From JACJXW01 sp964418125 (GTDB lineage: Bacteria; Bacteroidota; Bacteroidia; Chitinophagales; Saprospiraceae): DNA of 64,000 nt. Below, piece after piece: positions 9,077-17,521 of this stretch. Below the pieces are notes generated by a model. The model saw only the letters and a program-made list of their open reading frames with translations. It had not been told where the DNA came from and ran no database searches. The first letter of the stretch is position 1. Each line of letters begins with the position of its first letter. The translations under genes were made by a program, and so were the position numbers. The DNA lies in contig CAYQKY010000005.1 of assembly GCA_964418125.1 (NCBI GenBank), forward strand, positions 1 to 64,000. The letters are read 5' to 3'.

Positions 9077-10099
9077 ATGATTTTACAAGAGCGAATAAAA
9101 ATATTGATCAGGCTGGGCGATCACCTTCGGGGAGAAGATGAATATCTGGACGCCCTGATGCACCGTACCAGCTTTAATAATTCCTGGTTCACCATCGAAA
9201 GCCAGAAGGAGGCCGTGGCTGCCATTGCCGAAAATATGCTGAGGCCCGAAAAGCTGGAGGCGTGGCTGAGGCAATATGATATCCCTGAGGAAGTGACGCC
9301 CAAAACCGTGGGTATTGTCATGGCCGGCAACATTCCCCTCGTGGGTTTTCACGACTTGCTTTGCGTTTTTGCCGCCGGACACCGGGCGCAGGCCAAACTA
9401 TCGGATAAGGATCAATATCTGCTGCCTTATCTCATCAAACTGATGGTGAAGTTCGATGAACGAGCAGAACCTTTCTTCAGTATTGTAAAACAGCTGAAGG
9501 GGTTCGATGCTGTCATCGCCACCGGCAGCAATAATTCCGCCCGGTATTTTGAAGCGTATTTTGGAAAATATCCCAACATTATCCGACGGAACCGGAACGG
9601 TATTGCTGTATTGAGCGGAGAAGAAACGGCTGAAGAATTGCGGGAATTGGGAAAAGACGTCTTTCAGTATTTCGGCCTGGGATGCCGCAATGTTTCCAAG
9701 GTATATGTTCCCGTGGGATATGACTTTGAAGGGTTGCTGGAAGCACTGCACGGGTATCGGCAGATCGTTCTCCACAACAAGTACAAAAACAATTTTGACT
9801 ACAACTACGCCCTCCATACCCTTAATAAAGAGAAATTCAAGGCCAACGGTTGTATCATTTTGCGGGAGGACCCCAGCCTGCAGTCCCGCATTGCTTCCCT
9901 CCATTATCAATACTACGACAAACCCGAAGATGTGGAACGGGAAATAGACTCCCGGAGAGAAGAAATACAGTGCGTTATAGCCCGTAAAGGACTTTTAAAG
10001 GAACCCTCCTTCCCATTTGGCAAAGCCCAGCACCCTGAACTTTGGGATTACCCGGACGGGGTGGATACGATGGAATTTCTCCTGAATATTCAGGGGTAG
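9077..10099 (+). CDS. LuxC-like acyl-CoA reductase
   Basis: 340 residues resembling the acyl-CoA reductase (LuxC) family, which makes aldehydes from fatty acyl-CoA or acyl-enzyme. Support: VGIVMAGNIPLVGFHDLL (Rossmann-type nucleotide site, about 75-95), ATGSNNSARYFEAYF, RRNRNGIAVLSGEE, and GLGCRNVSKVYVP with the likely catalytic Cys near residue 209. No luxD, luxE or luciferase gene is adjacent, so a role in fatty aldehyde or lipid metabolism is more likely than light emission. AAGGAGG is present just before the ATG but only 2 nt away. Confidence 0.85.
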   Translation: MILQERIKILIRLGDHLRGEDEYLDALMHRTSFNNSWFTIESQKEAVAAIAENMLRPEKLEAWLRQYDIPEEVTPKTVGIVMAGNIPLVGFHDLLCVFAAGHRAQAKLSDKDQYLLPYLIKLMVKFDERAEPFFSIVKQLKGFDAVIATGSNNSARYFEAYFGKYPNIIRRNRNGIAVLSGEETAEELRELGKDVFQYFGLGCRNVSKVYVPVGYDFEGLLEALHGYRQIVLHNKYKNNFDYNYALHTLNKEKFKANGCIILREDPSLQSRIASLHYQYYDKPEDVEREIDSRREEIQCVIARKGLLKEPSFPFGKAQHPELWDYPDGVDTMEFLLNIQG

Positions 10100-10207
10100 C
10101 AGAGGGGCGGACTTTTATTCTTCTGGTACAGGGTGAATTCAATTACTCATTTTTTCCTAGTTTTAGTCGATGGTGGTAATTATCCGCCAATGACAAACTG
10201 CCGTGCC

Positions 10208-11287
10208 ATGAAAACCCTCGAAGTTACCTTGTTGCTTTTGTCTTGTACTACCGTTCTCTTTGGGCAGCGCGACTCCCGGATAATTGGTTTGATGGATAAG
10301 ATTACGGCCGCCTTCGAGGCCGATTACTACATTAGCGCTATTGAAGATGAGCGGCCATTTCGGGCCAACCTGGGAGTGGTCAGCCGGGGGCCGCGGAAAG
10401 ACCTCAAACGGCCACTGATCCTGGAATCGGGTTTCTTTGAGGGCCTTTTGGCTCAGATGAACAATTGGATCAGGCCGGCCCAGGGCGCCGAACCGGTGGT
10501 GGCAAAATTGAGGGCCTTGTACATATGGGAAAAAGAGTGGATGAATACCGGGCTGGGGTTTATTCACCTTGAAATGGCCTTTGCCGGAATGAAGGAGGAA
10601 GGAGAGTCCATCGTCACCATTGAGTTCTCGGGGAAAGGCCAGACGGTGAGCCAAGGCCATGGCCCTCGCCTGGAAACGGCTTTTTTCCTTTGCCTTCAGC
10701 AATATGCCAAAAAACGGCAGGCTTTGGAAGTGACGGAAAGGGTTTCCAGAGTGGACGAGCGGCCCGATAACAGGAAGGCGCAAATTATGGCAGCGGAAAA
10801 CTTTCTGCAGCTTTGGGAGGGAAGCCTCAACCCGGCTACCGGCAACCTAAGGCGTAAGGGAGGCCCCTATCGGTATCGCCTGAAAAAAAAGAAAGAGCCT
10901 GCCGAAATGCCACATTACGCCTTATTGAAAGAGGAGAGGCTGTTTATCCGGGCGGCCAATTATCCGGGGGGCGGCAATTATTATACCCGGGTGCTGGAAC
11001 AGGGGCGCTACATGTTCATGATCGATGACCTGGTCATTAAGCGGGGCTCCGCCCTCAGCCCTGGCCTGGATGAGATCAGCGGAAAAGCGGGAATCATCAT
11101 CGATATGAAAACAGGGGTGCCACATATTGTAAATGATGAACTGATGGAAGGGCTGATGGCCCCCTATCCTGACCTTCAGGAGAAATACCTGTTTAAAGAC
11201 ATTTTGGACTTTCCTTTTCAGCTTACCCGGGTGCAGTATGTCATCGCCGAGATCAACCGGCGGGAAAGAGAACAGCAAAGCCAGTAA
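10208..11287 (+). CDS. Exported protein of unknown function
   Basis: About 359 residues. I do not recognise the family. The N-terminus MKTLEVTLLLLSCTTVLFGQ is a good Sec signal peptide with cleavage near GQ, so I prefer the ATG at 10208 over the upstream GTG at 10133. The mature part is basic in its middle (RLKKKKEP) and has no transmembrane segment, lipobox or T9SS tail. It probably sits in the periplasm. It is convergent with the hydrolase gene and ends 22 nt before a strong bidirectional terminator. Confidence 0.75.
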   Translation: MKTLEVTLLLLSCTTVLFGQRDSRIIGLMDKITAAFEADYYISAIEDERPFRANLGVVSRGPRKDLKRPLILESGFFEGLLAQMNNWIRPAQGAEPVVAKLRALYIWEKEWMNTGLGFIHLEMAFAGMKEEGESIVTIEFSGKGQTVSQGHGPRLETAFFLCLQQYAKKRQALEVTERVSRVDERPDNRKAQIMAAENFLQLWEGSLNPATGNLRRKGGPYRYRLKKKKEPAEMPHYALLKEERLFIRAANYPGGGNYYTRVLEQGRYMFMIDDLVIKRGSALSPGLDEISGKAGIIIDMKTGVPHIVNDELMEGLMAPYPDLQEKYLFKDILDFPFQLTRVQYVIAEINRREREQQSQ

Positions 11288-11308
11288 AATATGGTTGTTA
11301 CCTGAATT

Positions 11309-11351
11309 AAAGAAAAAAGGGGCAACCGTTTTCGGCGCCCCTTTTTTCTTT
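11309..11351. terminator. Bidirectional rho-independent terminator
   Basis: Perfect 15-bp inverted repeat: AAAGAAAAAAGGGGC at 11309-11323 and GCCCCTTTTTTCTTT at 11337-11351. It gives a GC stem base with a T-tract on both strands. It serves the unknown exported gene on the plus strand and the hydrolase gene on the minus strand. Confidence 0.9.
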
Positions 11352-11354
11352 CGG

Positions 11355-11378
11355 ACGGGCTACATTAAGGCGGCCCGT
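11355..11378. repeat. CGGGCTAC...GGCCCGTAT hairpin, copy 1
   Basis: ACGGGC at 11355-11360 and GCCCGT at 11373-11378 flank TACATTAAGGCG. It closely resembles the element at 21512-21533 (same order of CGGGCTAC, TTA, GG.GGCCCGTAT). It lies just after the terminator, before the 3' end of the hydrolase gene. Confidence 0.5.
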
Positions 11379-11381
11379 ATC

Positions 11382-12995
11382 TTATTCAAAAACGATCTTT
11401 CGGGCTACCATCCCTTCCTCGAAGTGAACAATGGCGACGTATAAACCAGGTGGTAGATCTCCCCGGTTGAGCGTATAGGAGTTATCCCTGATGCCCAGGT
11501 GACTCCTCACCAGTAGGCCCTGTGTGCTGAACAGCCGTATATCCTTCATCGGATAGTCCGCATTGGTTTGCAGGAATACCGACTCGGCAGCGGGGTTGGG
11601 GCCCATCACCAGGCCGACCTGGCCGGCGTCGAGCACTTCCTCCACACCGACGACGCCAAGGGCAGTAGTACATTCCTCAAAGCCAAATGTCAGGCAGGCG
11701 CGAGGCGTGTAATAGGCCATGACCGTATCGATGTATCTGCGGGCTTTCTCCGCCGACATATCGGGGTTGGTTATGAGGCCATTAAAGTGAAGGGTGTCTG
11801 CATTGAAATTCGTACCGAAGATCTGGTTAACGGCGGCAATAGTAGCATCGAGCTGCGGCTTGCTCCACCAGTCCCACGGGCCGCCTCCCAGGCGGAAGCC
11901 AGGGGTCAGGAAAGGATACATGTGGTCTTCAGCCAGAGTAGTGGCGGCCTGGCCGGGGAACTGGAAGGGGACCGGTGCAAGCGTGTTGACCACTGCATTC
12001 ATATAAGCGCCATCTCCGGCAGCCTGGCTCAGGGCAGGAGCCAGCGCGTCATTGGTGCCCCGGTCGTTAGCGGCTTCCATGGCGGTGCGGGTGCCGGACA
12101 CGTTAACCACAAATTCGCCCGTAGTAGGTACGATTACCGGCCCGTCCCCGAAAGGAGCGAAGGGGTCGGTGGGCACATGGAATCCGATCATGACCGGCTC
12201 CTGGACCGGAGATTCGGTGCCCTCGATCCAGGACTTGTCTCCCAGGGCGCCGCCCATATTTACGGCGATCTGAAAGTCGGAGCTGTATTCGACGTGGTTC
12301 GGATTGTTCAACGGCGTTTCGTTGGTTCCATATACATTGCCATCAAGTTCCTCGGTGACATAAGGCTGAAGGGTCACGGTATTGATGAATTTATCGATCA
12401 CGACTTGTTCGTAACGATCCAGAGAAGCTGCTCCGTAGGACAGATAACCACCGGTTCCAACTCCCCATACAACGATCTTGTTCCCGTCAATACCGAACCG
12501 GTTGTCTTCTTCCGCTATGCTTTTACGAAGGTAACGAATACATGTACGGGTGTCAATGATGCCGCGATAAGCCGCTTGCAACAGGGTGCTGGTCCGGACA
12601 TTCTGGTCATCAGCCTCCGGGGCCCATCCCTGGCGGTATGTGGCGGAAACGGCGACATAGCCCATTTTGGCCAGCCGGGTACAGATCTCTACCGCAGTGG
12701 AATCCCGCTTGCCTCCCGTGATCTGGCCATTGAAATACTGAGGGAGGAAACTACCGGTATGAAGGTAGATCACCACCGGGCGGTCGGTAGCGTCATCTCC
12801 CGCCGGGGTATAGACATCCATCAGGAGGTCTGTGGGCACTGGCGTCATGGTAAGGATTGAAAGGTTGTTGCCGTAGACGACATCCGGTTCCACATTTACG
12901 TCAGAGAAGACCTCATCCAGGTAGCGCACCTGGCTTTGCAGTTGCGCTGTCATCAGGACGGAGAAAATTAATAGTAGAAAGTTGAGTTGTTTCAT
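11382..12995 (-). CDS. Exported alpha/beta-hydrolase-like protein with T9SS sorting domain
   Basis: 537 residues: signal peptide (1-21), carboxylesterase-like core, and a type-A T9SS C-terminal domain of about 80 residues beginning at MGPNPAAESVFLQ and ending KIVFE. The fold is indicated by PVVIYLHTGSF, MGYVAVSATYRQGW and KIVVWGVGTGGYLSYGAA. The nucleophile elbow, normally G-x-S-x-G, reads GVGTG, with Gly180 where the Ser should be, so classical esterase activity is doubtful. It lies 31 nt after the TonB-dependent receptor gene and is probably in its operon. The protein could bind the ligand the receptor imports, or act by other residues (inference). Confidence 0.85.
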   Translation of the reverse strand: MKQLNFLLLIFSVLMTAQLQSQVRYLDEVFSDVNVEPDVVYGNNLSILTMTPVPTDLLMDVYTPAGDDATDRPVVIYLHTGSFLPQYFNGQITGGKRDSTAVEICTRLAKMGYVAVSATYRQGWAPEADDQNVRTSTLLQAAYRGIIDTRTCIRYLRKSIAEEDNRFGIDGNKIVVWGVGTGGYLSYGAASLDRYEQVVIDKFINTVTLQPYVTEELDGNVYGTNETPLNNPNHVEYSSDFQIAVNMGGALGDKSWIEGTESPVQEPVMIGFHVPTDPFAPFGDGPVIVPTTGEFVVNVSGTRTAMEAANDRGTNDALAPALSQAAGDGAYMNAVVNTLAPVPFQFPGQAATTLAEDHMYPFLTPGFRLGGGPWDWWSKPQLDATIAAVNQIFGTNFNADTLHFNGLITNPDMSAEKARRYIDTVMAYYTPRACLTFGFEECTTALGVVGVEEVLDAGQVGLVMGPNPAAESVFLQTNADYPMKDIRLFSTQGLLVRSHLGIRDNSYTLNRGDLPPGLYVAIVHFEEGMVARKIVFE

Positions 12996-13026
12996 AAATA
13001 GTGAATTTTTTGTTTACGATCGGAAT

Positions 13027-15852
13027 TTATTTCTTTTTGAATTCATACAGTACCGAGAAATAAGCCAGGCGGCCGATCCTTGGCCCGCCGTAGGTTTGGA
13101 ATACCTGGTTGTCCAGTATGTTGGAAGCTCCCAGTTTGAAGGTGCAATTGACCTTGGGGGAGCTCCAGTTGACCTGTGCGTCCAGCAGGGCATACTGGGG
13201 GATATCTCCGGTAAACTGAGGCGAGCCTTCGAAAATAAAGCCGTCCACCCATTTGTAGTTGATGTTGAAGCCCAGGTTGGAGATTCGCCTTCCGCCCAGC
13301 CTCAGGTCAATATCCCTGCCGCCAAAGCCGATGTTGAATTTATGTTCCGGTGTGTTGAAGGCCGGTATAATAGGGTCATCAGTATTGGTATTGAGTTTAT
13401 TCCAGGAGTAGTTTCCATTGATGGCGTAAAAGCGCCACAGGTAGTAGTTGAACCCGATGGAAAAACCCTGAGTGGTCACCCGGTCCGTAGCGTTGGCCGC
13501 CACCCGGTAGGCCTGGGCGGAAACCAGCCTGCCCAGGATCTGATCAAACCGGGCGTCTACTCCGAAGTTGAAGCCAATGAAATCCCGGTAAAAACTGTAG
13601 TAGTACGTTCCATCCAGGAAGAGTTTGTTTGCGATGGTAGTGCGGTATCCCACCTCCAGGGTTCTTACTTTTTCCGGTTCGATGGGCGCCACATCGAAGT
13701 ATTCCAGCGTATCCCGGTTGCCGGTATTGGCCCAGTCGCGCAACGACTCAATGGTAATCAGGTCCTGGAAGCCGTCCAGGTTGCCGATCAGGATGGCCCG
13801 GCCGACATTATAAAAAAGGTACTGGTTGGTAAGCGTAGGGTTCCGGATCGCGGAAGAGAACGAAAAGCGCAGGGTTTGAGTAGGGGAAGGGTTGTATACC
13901 AGCGAAGCGGCTGGCGAAAGCAGGTAATCGAAATTCTCATGCTTGTCAAGGCGCAGCGACCCGCTGACCCGCAGGCGTTGGTTGAACTCGATGGTTCCGC
14001 CTCCATAGACGCCGAATTCATAAGTGTCGATGTTTCTTCCGAAAGTGTCCAGCAGGATAGAGCCTCGGGAATCAGGAGAGTAAAGGCGTCCATTGGCGCC
14101 TACCAGGAGGTCCAGGTCGGAGACGGCGCCCCGGTCCATCAGGTTATTGAACTTGTATTCTCCATGTGCATGGAAGAGGGCGGATTTATCGTAGAATCTC
14201 GTTCCTCCTTCCGTAAAGGAGATCCGGCTTGTTATCCGGTTGAACTCATTTTGAAACCGCTCAGTGCCCGGCTCGAAAAACTCTTCCGCGTCGACAATGG
14301 GGTTGGGGCTTCCGGCAAATAACGCCGCCTGGTCGTGCCACACGAAAAGAGAGTCCTGAAGGAAACCTTGCTGGAAGAATTGATCTACCGCCGCCCGGAA
14401 TTCATCCGGCCGGCCCAGGTAATCTATGGGGCGGGGGTAGCCTTCCAGAGAGGTGATCTTGGGTACGATATTGATGTTCCAGAAAGCCCCGTAATCTGCC
14501 CGCCAGTCTTTGTCCGTTTTGGCATTCTGCTGGAGGAGCAGGGCGGTAAAGAAGGGGTCGAAGGAATTCCCGGCGTCCTCGTGGGTGGCATAAAAACGGA
14601 GGAAATAATGGTCGTATTTATTGAGTTCCAGGCGGTGCTGGTAGAATTTGATGTCCCGAAGGCTGAAGCGGTTGTCACCCTGATAGACGGTAGTGCCGGT
14701 GCTGAAATTGGAGGACAGGATCAGGGTGGGGGAGTTGATCACCTTGGCAGGCTGTAACCTCCAGTGCATGGCCGCCCCCAGCTTCAGGTTCTCGGAGTCG
14801 TAGTCCACCAGGTCCCTTTCTTCGTAGCCGCGCCGGTGAATGATCCCCAGGCCGGGAGCGGTCAGGACATCCCGAAAATCGTTGGCGCTTTGAAATTCAT
14901 CCCCATAGATATTGACCGCATCGAAACCGCCGGGGTTGGATTCGTCGGTCTGCGTGTCAAATACCGGGTCGTAATTATCGGCTTCCCAGTCATTGGCCTG
15001 GAAGTAGAAGGCGTTCAGTTTGTACCCGAATACCTCTTCTCCCTTTTTATTTCGCAAGGCGTCTGCCCATCGTATTCCGGTCTCGATGAGGCTCCGTTCT
15101 CCGCCCTTTGCCATGATGCTGAGGCCTTTGTGGAGAAAGGGGTCTTTGGTCTCGATGCTGATCACTCCGTTAAAGGCATTGGGGCCGTAGAATGCCGAAC
15201 TGGCGCCGACAATAAGATTAACCCGGTTGACGTCAAGCTCGGAAGCGCCCAGGAAGTTGCCCAGAGAGAAGTTCAACCCGGGTGACTGGTTGTCTACCCC
15301 GTCGATGATCTGAAGGGAGCGCACCGGGCTGGTGCTGTTGAACCCGCGGGTATTGATGATCTTGAAGCCCAGGCTGGCGGCGGTGAGGTCCACCTCTTTC
15401 AATGCGCCTAAACCATCGTAGAAATTCGCCGCCGGTGTTTCTTTGATGGCAATGTTATCGAGGGATTCCATCGTCAGCGGGGATTGCTGCTGCTTTTCGG
15501 AGATGCGCCTGCCACGGACTTCCACAACTTCTGTGGTGATGGATTCTTCTTCCAGCTCAACTTTTACTGAGCCTTTGGCCGAAGTGACTTCCACCATTTT
15601 AGCTCCGTAACCGACATAGGAAACGACGATCTGCAGCGGGAGAGAGGCTTTGGTTTCCAGTTCGAAGACCCCGTCAAAGTCCGTGACCGTGCCATCAGTC
15701 GAACCTTCAACGATGACGCTCGCTCCGATCAGGAGCTCTCCAGTCGCTTTATCAGCGACGGTCCCTCTGATCGTAGACTGAGAGAACCCCAACGATAAAA
15801 AGCCAAAAGCTAAAATAAAATTTAGAAACAATCCCTTGTATACGAATTTCAT
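13027..15852 (-). CDS. TonB-dependent receptor with carboxypeptidase-like N-terminal domain
   Basis: 941 residues. A signal peptide is followed by a CarboxypepD_reg-like repeat (about 28-110, STIRGTVADKATGELLIGAS), then the plug domain (about 125-240, with INTRGFNSTSPVRSLQIIDG) and a long 22-strand-type beta-barrel ending YFSVLYEFKKK with a terminal aromatic-rich strand. It imports an unknown substrate across the outer membrane using TonB energy. It is not paired with a SusD gene; its partner is the exported hydrolase-like protein just downstream. The upstream region 15853-16149 is free of genes and probably holds its promoter. Confidence 0.93.
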   Translation of the reverse strand: MKFVYKGLFLNFILAFGFLSLGFSQSTIRGTVADKATGELLIGASVIVEGSTDGTVTDFDGVFELETKASLPLQIVVSYVGYGAKMVEVTSAKGSVKVELEEESITTEVVEVRGRRISEKQQQSPLTMESLDNIAIKETPAANFYDGLGALKEVDLTAASLGFKIINTRGFNSTSPVRSLQIIDGVDNQSPGLNFSLGNFLGASELDVNRVNLIVGASSAFYGPNAFNGVISIETKDPFLHKGLSIMAKGGERSLIETGIRWADALRNKKGEEVFGYKLNAFYFQANDWEADNYDPVFDTQTDESNPGGFDAVNIYGDEFQSANDFRDVLTAPGLGIIHRRGYEERDLVDYDSENLKLGAAMHWRLQPAKVINSPTLILSSNFSTGTTVYQGDNRFSLRDIKFYQHRLELNKYDHYFLRFYATHEDAGNSFDPFFTALLLQQNAKTDKDWRADYGAFWNINIVPKITSLEGYPRPIDYLGRPDEFRAAVDQFFQQGFLQDSLFVWHDQAALFAGSPNPIVDAEEFFEPGTERFQNEFNRITSRISFTEGGTRFYDKSALFHAHGEYKFNNLMDRGAVSDLDLLVGANGRLYSPDSRGSILLDTFGRNIDTYEFGVYGGGTIEFNQRLRVSGSLRLDKHENFDYLLSPAASLVYNPSPTQTLRFSFSSAIRNPTLTNQYLFYNVGRAILIGNLDGFQDLITIESLRDWANTGNRDTLEYFDVAPIEPEKVRTLEVGYRTTIANKLFLDGTYYYSFYRDFIGFNFGVDARFDQILGRLVSAQAYRVAANATDRVTTQGFSIGFNYYLWRFYAINGNYSWNKLNTNTDDPIIPAFNTPEHKFNIGFGGRDIDLRLGGRRISNLGFNINYKWVDGFIFEGSPQFTGDIPQYALLDAQVNWSSPKVNCTFKLGASNILDNQVFQTYGGPRIGRLAYFSVLYEFKKK

Positions 15853-16149
15853 GCTATTTGCCTGTCTTGTTCGGAAAATTTATTCGGTTTTGCGATCCAA
15901 AATAACGATTTTTCAATGGAATTAACCTAGCCTTTACAAAAATTATTCGATCAATAACTGACGTAGGGTGAATTGTATTAGCAAACCACTTTGTTAATTA
16001 TGAAGCTGACATAAAGGGGCGGCCGGGAAGCTGATCGCGTTCCCCTGCCAGTAAAACTGTTGGGAGGCTTGGGGTGGCTTTCAGTAAGTTTTTGATTTTC
16101 AATCTAAAGGAAAAAACTTGCTTTTGCGGCTGTAAAATATGAGGCGAAC
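15853..16149. other. Gene-free spacer
   Basis: Between the 5' end of the receptor gene and the 3' end of the ZIP gene. It is AT-rich near the receptor start, with TTATTTTG-like runs on the minus strand, but I cannot fix a convincing -33/-7 pair. No RNA gene or convincing ORF was seen. Confidence 0.5.
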
Positions 16150-16887
16150 TTAAAGAAGAAATGCCAGTAGTGCAAGCCCCATTCCCAATAAAATTACGCC
16201 CATCTTTTTCCAGGAAACATGATGTTGCCGGCCGTCATCGGCTTCAAACAGGATAGTGGTGGCGATGTGCAGGAAGGAGCCGATGACAAAACCCAGCAGG
16301 TTGGCCATGGCCGCCGGGCTGAGCTGAAAGCTTCCGGCTACCATTGCCCCAAGGGGAGACATGGCGGAGAAAAAGGCCAGACAGCCCCATACGGTTGCTT
16401 TGCGAAAGTGGGAGAGGAGCAACAGAGAAACCAATGCAAACGCTGCCGGAAGCTTGTGCAGGACGATACCGATCAGGAGGTGCTCATGCCCGTGCCCATG
16501 CCCGTGCTGAGCATCATAAAAACTGCCGTAGTGCCCCAATGGCATTCCTTCCAGAAAAGCATGCAGGGACAGCCCGATCATGACCTGCAGGGCCATGGCC
16601 GAACCACTGTGTTCGTGAACGTGAACGTGCCCGTGTTCTATGCCCTGGGTCAATTGCTCGAGAAGGAGCTGGACTAAAAAACCGGCGAGTATCCAAAGGC
16701 CCGCCGAAGCCTCGGGCACAGAAAAAGCCCCCGGCATCAGGTGCAGCACCGTAATGCTCAACAGGTAGGCGCCGCTAAAAGATAATACCAGCTTTAAAGT
16801 GGACTGGGCTTTGCTGTGGAAACGAAAAGCCAGCGCTCCACCGAGAAGTACACAAACAAAGAGTAATATATATTCCCAAACTGCCAT
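16150..16887 (-). CDS. ZIP-family metal transporter
   Basis: 245 residues with about seven to eight membrane helices and a His-rich cytosolic loop GHVHVHEHSG, plus a second His cluster QHGHGHGHEH. The ZIP signature helices are HAFLEGMPLG and LHKLPAAFALVSLLLL, whose His and Glu residues form the metal site. It would move Zn or another divalent metal into the cytosol. The repeat block at 16901-16959 lies upstream of its start on the minus strand, separating it from the PAP2 gene. Confidence 0.92.
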   Translation of the reverse strand: MAVWEYILLFVCVLLGGALAFRFHSKAQSTLKLVLSFSGAYLLSITVLHLMPGAFSVPEASAGLWILAGFLVQLLLEQLTQGIEHGHVHVHEHSGSAMALQVMIGLSLHAFLEGMPLGHYGSFYDAQHGHGHGHEHLLIGIVLHKLPAAFALVSLLLLSHFRKATVWGCLAFFSAMSPLGAMVAGSFQLSPAAMANLLGFVIGSFLHIATTILFEADDGRQHHVSWKKMGVILLGMGLALLAFLL

Positions 16888-16900
16888 CTGCTTTTATTAT

Positions 16901-16959
16901 GGAATGAAGGAATGAAGGATTGATTGTACCGCCCATTCATTCCTTCATTCCTTCATTCC
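16901..16959. repeat. Intergenic word hairpin, GGAATGAA words
   Basis: GGAATGAAGGAATGAAGG at 16901-16918 and its perfect reverse complement at 16942-16959 form an 18-bp stem with a 23-nt loop. The right arm overlaps the last codons and stop of the PAP2 gene, which starts its stop codon at 16939 on the minus strand. Confidence 0.9.
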
Positions 16960-17521
16960 CTATTACCTCCCGGTGAAGGTATACTTTTGCCATTATATAA
17001 GCAATCAATATGCCCACCAGTGCGCCGAAGAACACATCCAAAGGGTAGTGCACTCCGACATAGACCTGTCCGTAGGCAATACTTGCCGCCCATAACCATA
17101 GCGGCCACCTTATCCGACGGTAGACCCGTCCCAGAGTAAGGGCAAGGAAGGTAGCCAGGGCAAAATGATTGGCGGCATGGGAGGAGGTGAAACTGTAACT
17201 TCGCCCGCAGCCCACCAGCAGGCGCGCCTCCGCCCGGACCTCAACGTCCTGGCAGGGGCGCAGGCGCTCCACACTCTTCTTTAACCCCTTACTGCTTGCG
17301 ATATCGGCCAGCCCCACAGTCAGCCCGACAGCAGCTACCAGCACCAGCCCTTTCCAGTGGTATTTGTAGAAGAGGAATCCCGCCAGCAGGACATAGAACG
17401 GGATCCAGGTTTTTTTATCCCGCCACAGAGGCATAATGGCGTCGAGCCACGGATGGTGCCATTCCCCGTTGATGAGGTGAAAGAGTTGATGGTCGAATTG
17501 TATGAGTTCGTTGAGCATCAA
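16937..17521 (-). CDS. PAP2-family phosphatase
   Basis: 194-residue membrane phosphatase of the phosphatidic acid phosphatase 2 type. Motifs: KKSVERLRP (C1), SFTSSHAANHF (C2) and GQVYVGVHYPLDV (C3, where the usual Arg is Gln). Five to six hydrophobic helices. The likely substrate is an isoprenyl or lipid pyrophosphate (inference). The last residues GNEGMKE are encoded by the GGAATGAA repeat, so the C-terminus may have been altered by the repeat. The start overlaps the stop of the methyltransferase gene by 4 nt, indicating an operon. Confidence 0.9.
   Translation of the reverse strand: MMLNELIQFDHQLFHLINGEWHHPWLDAIMPLWRDKKTWIPFYVLLAGFLFYKYHWKGLVLVAAVGLTVGLADIASSKGLKKSVERLRPCQDVEVRAEARLLVGCGRSYSFTSSHAANHFALATFLALTLGRVYRRIRWPLWLWAASIAYGQVYVGVHYPLDVFFGALVGILIAYIMAKVYLHREVIGNEGMKE

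Noticed and set aside
9077..10099. Bioluminescence (lux) operon
   Set aside because: Only a LuxC-like gene is present; no luciferase or other lux genes are near.
11568..12860. 430-codon plus-strand ORF opposite the hydrolase-like gene
   Set aside because: The minus frame has a signal peptide, hydrolase motifs and T9SS tail; the plus frame has none.
16219..16677. Long plus-strand ORF opposite the ZIP gene
   Set aside because: It mirrors the ZIP coding strand; GC-rich genes here often have open antisense frames.
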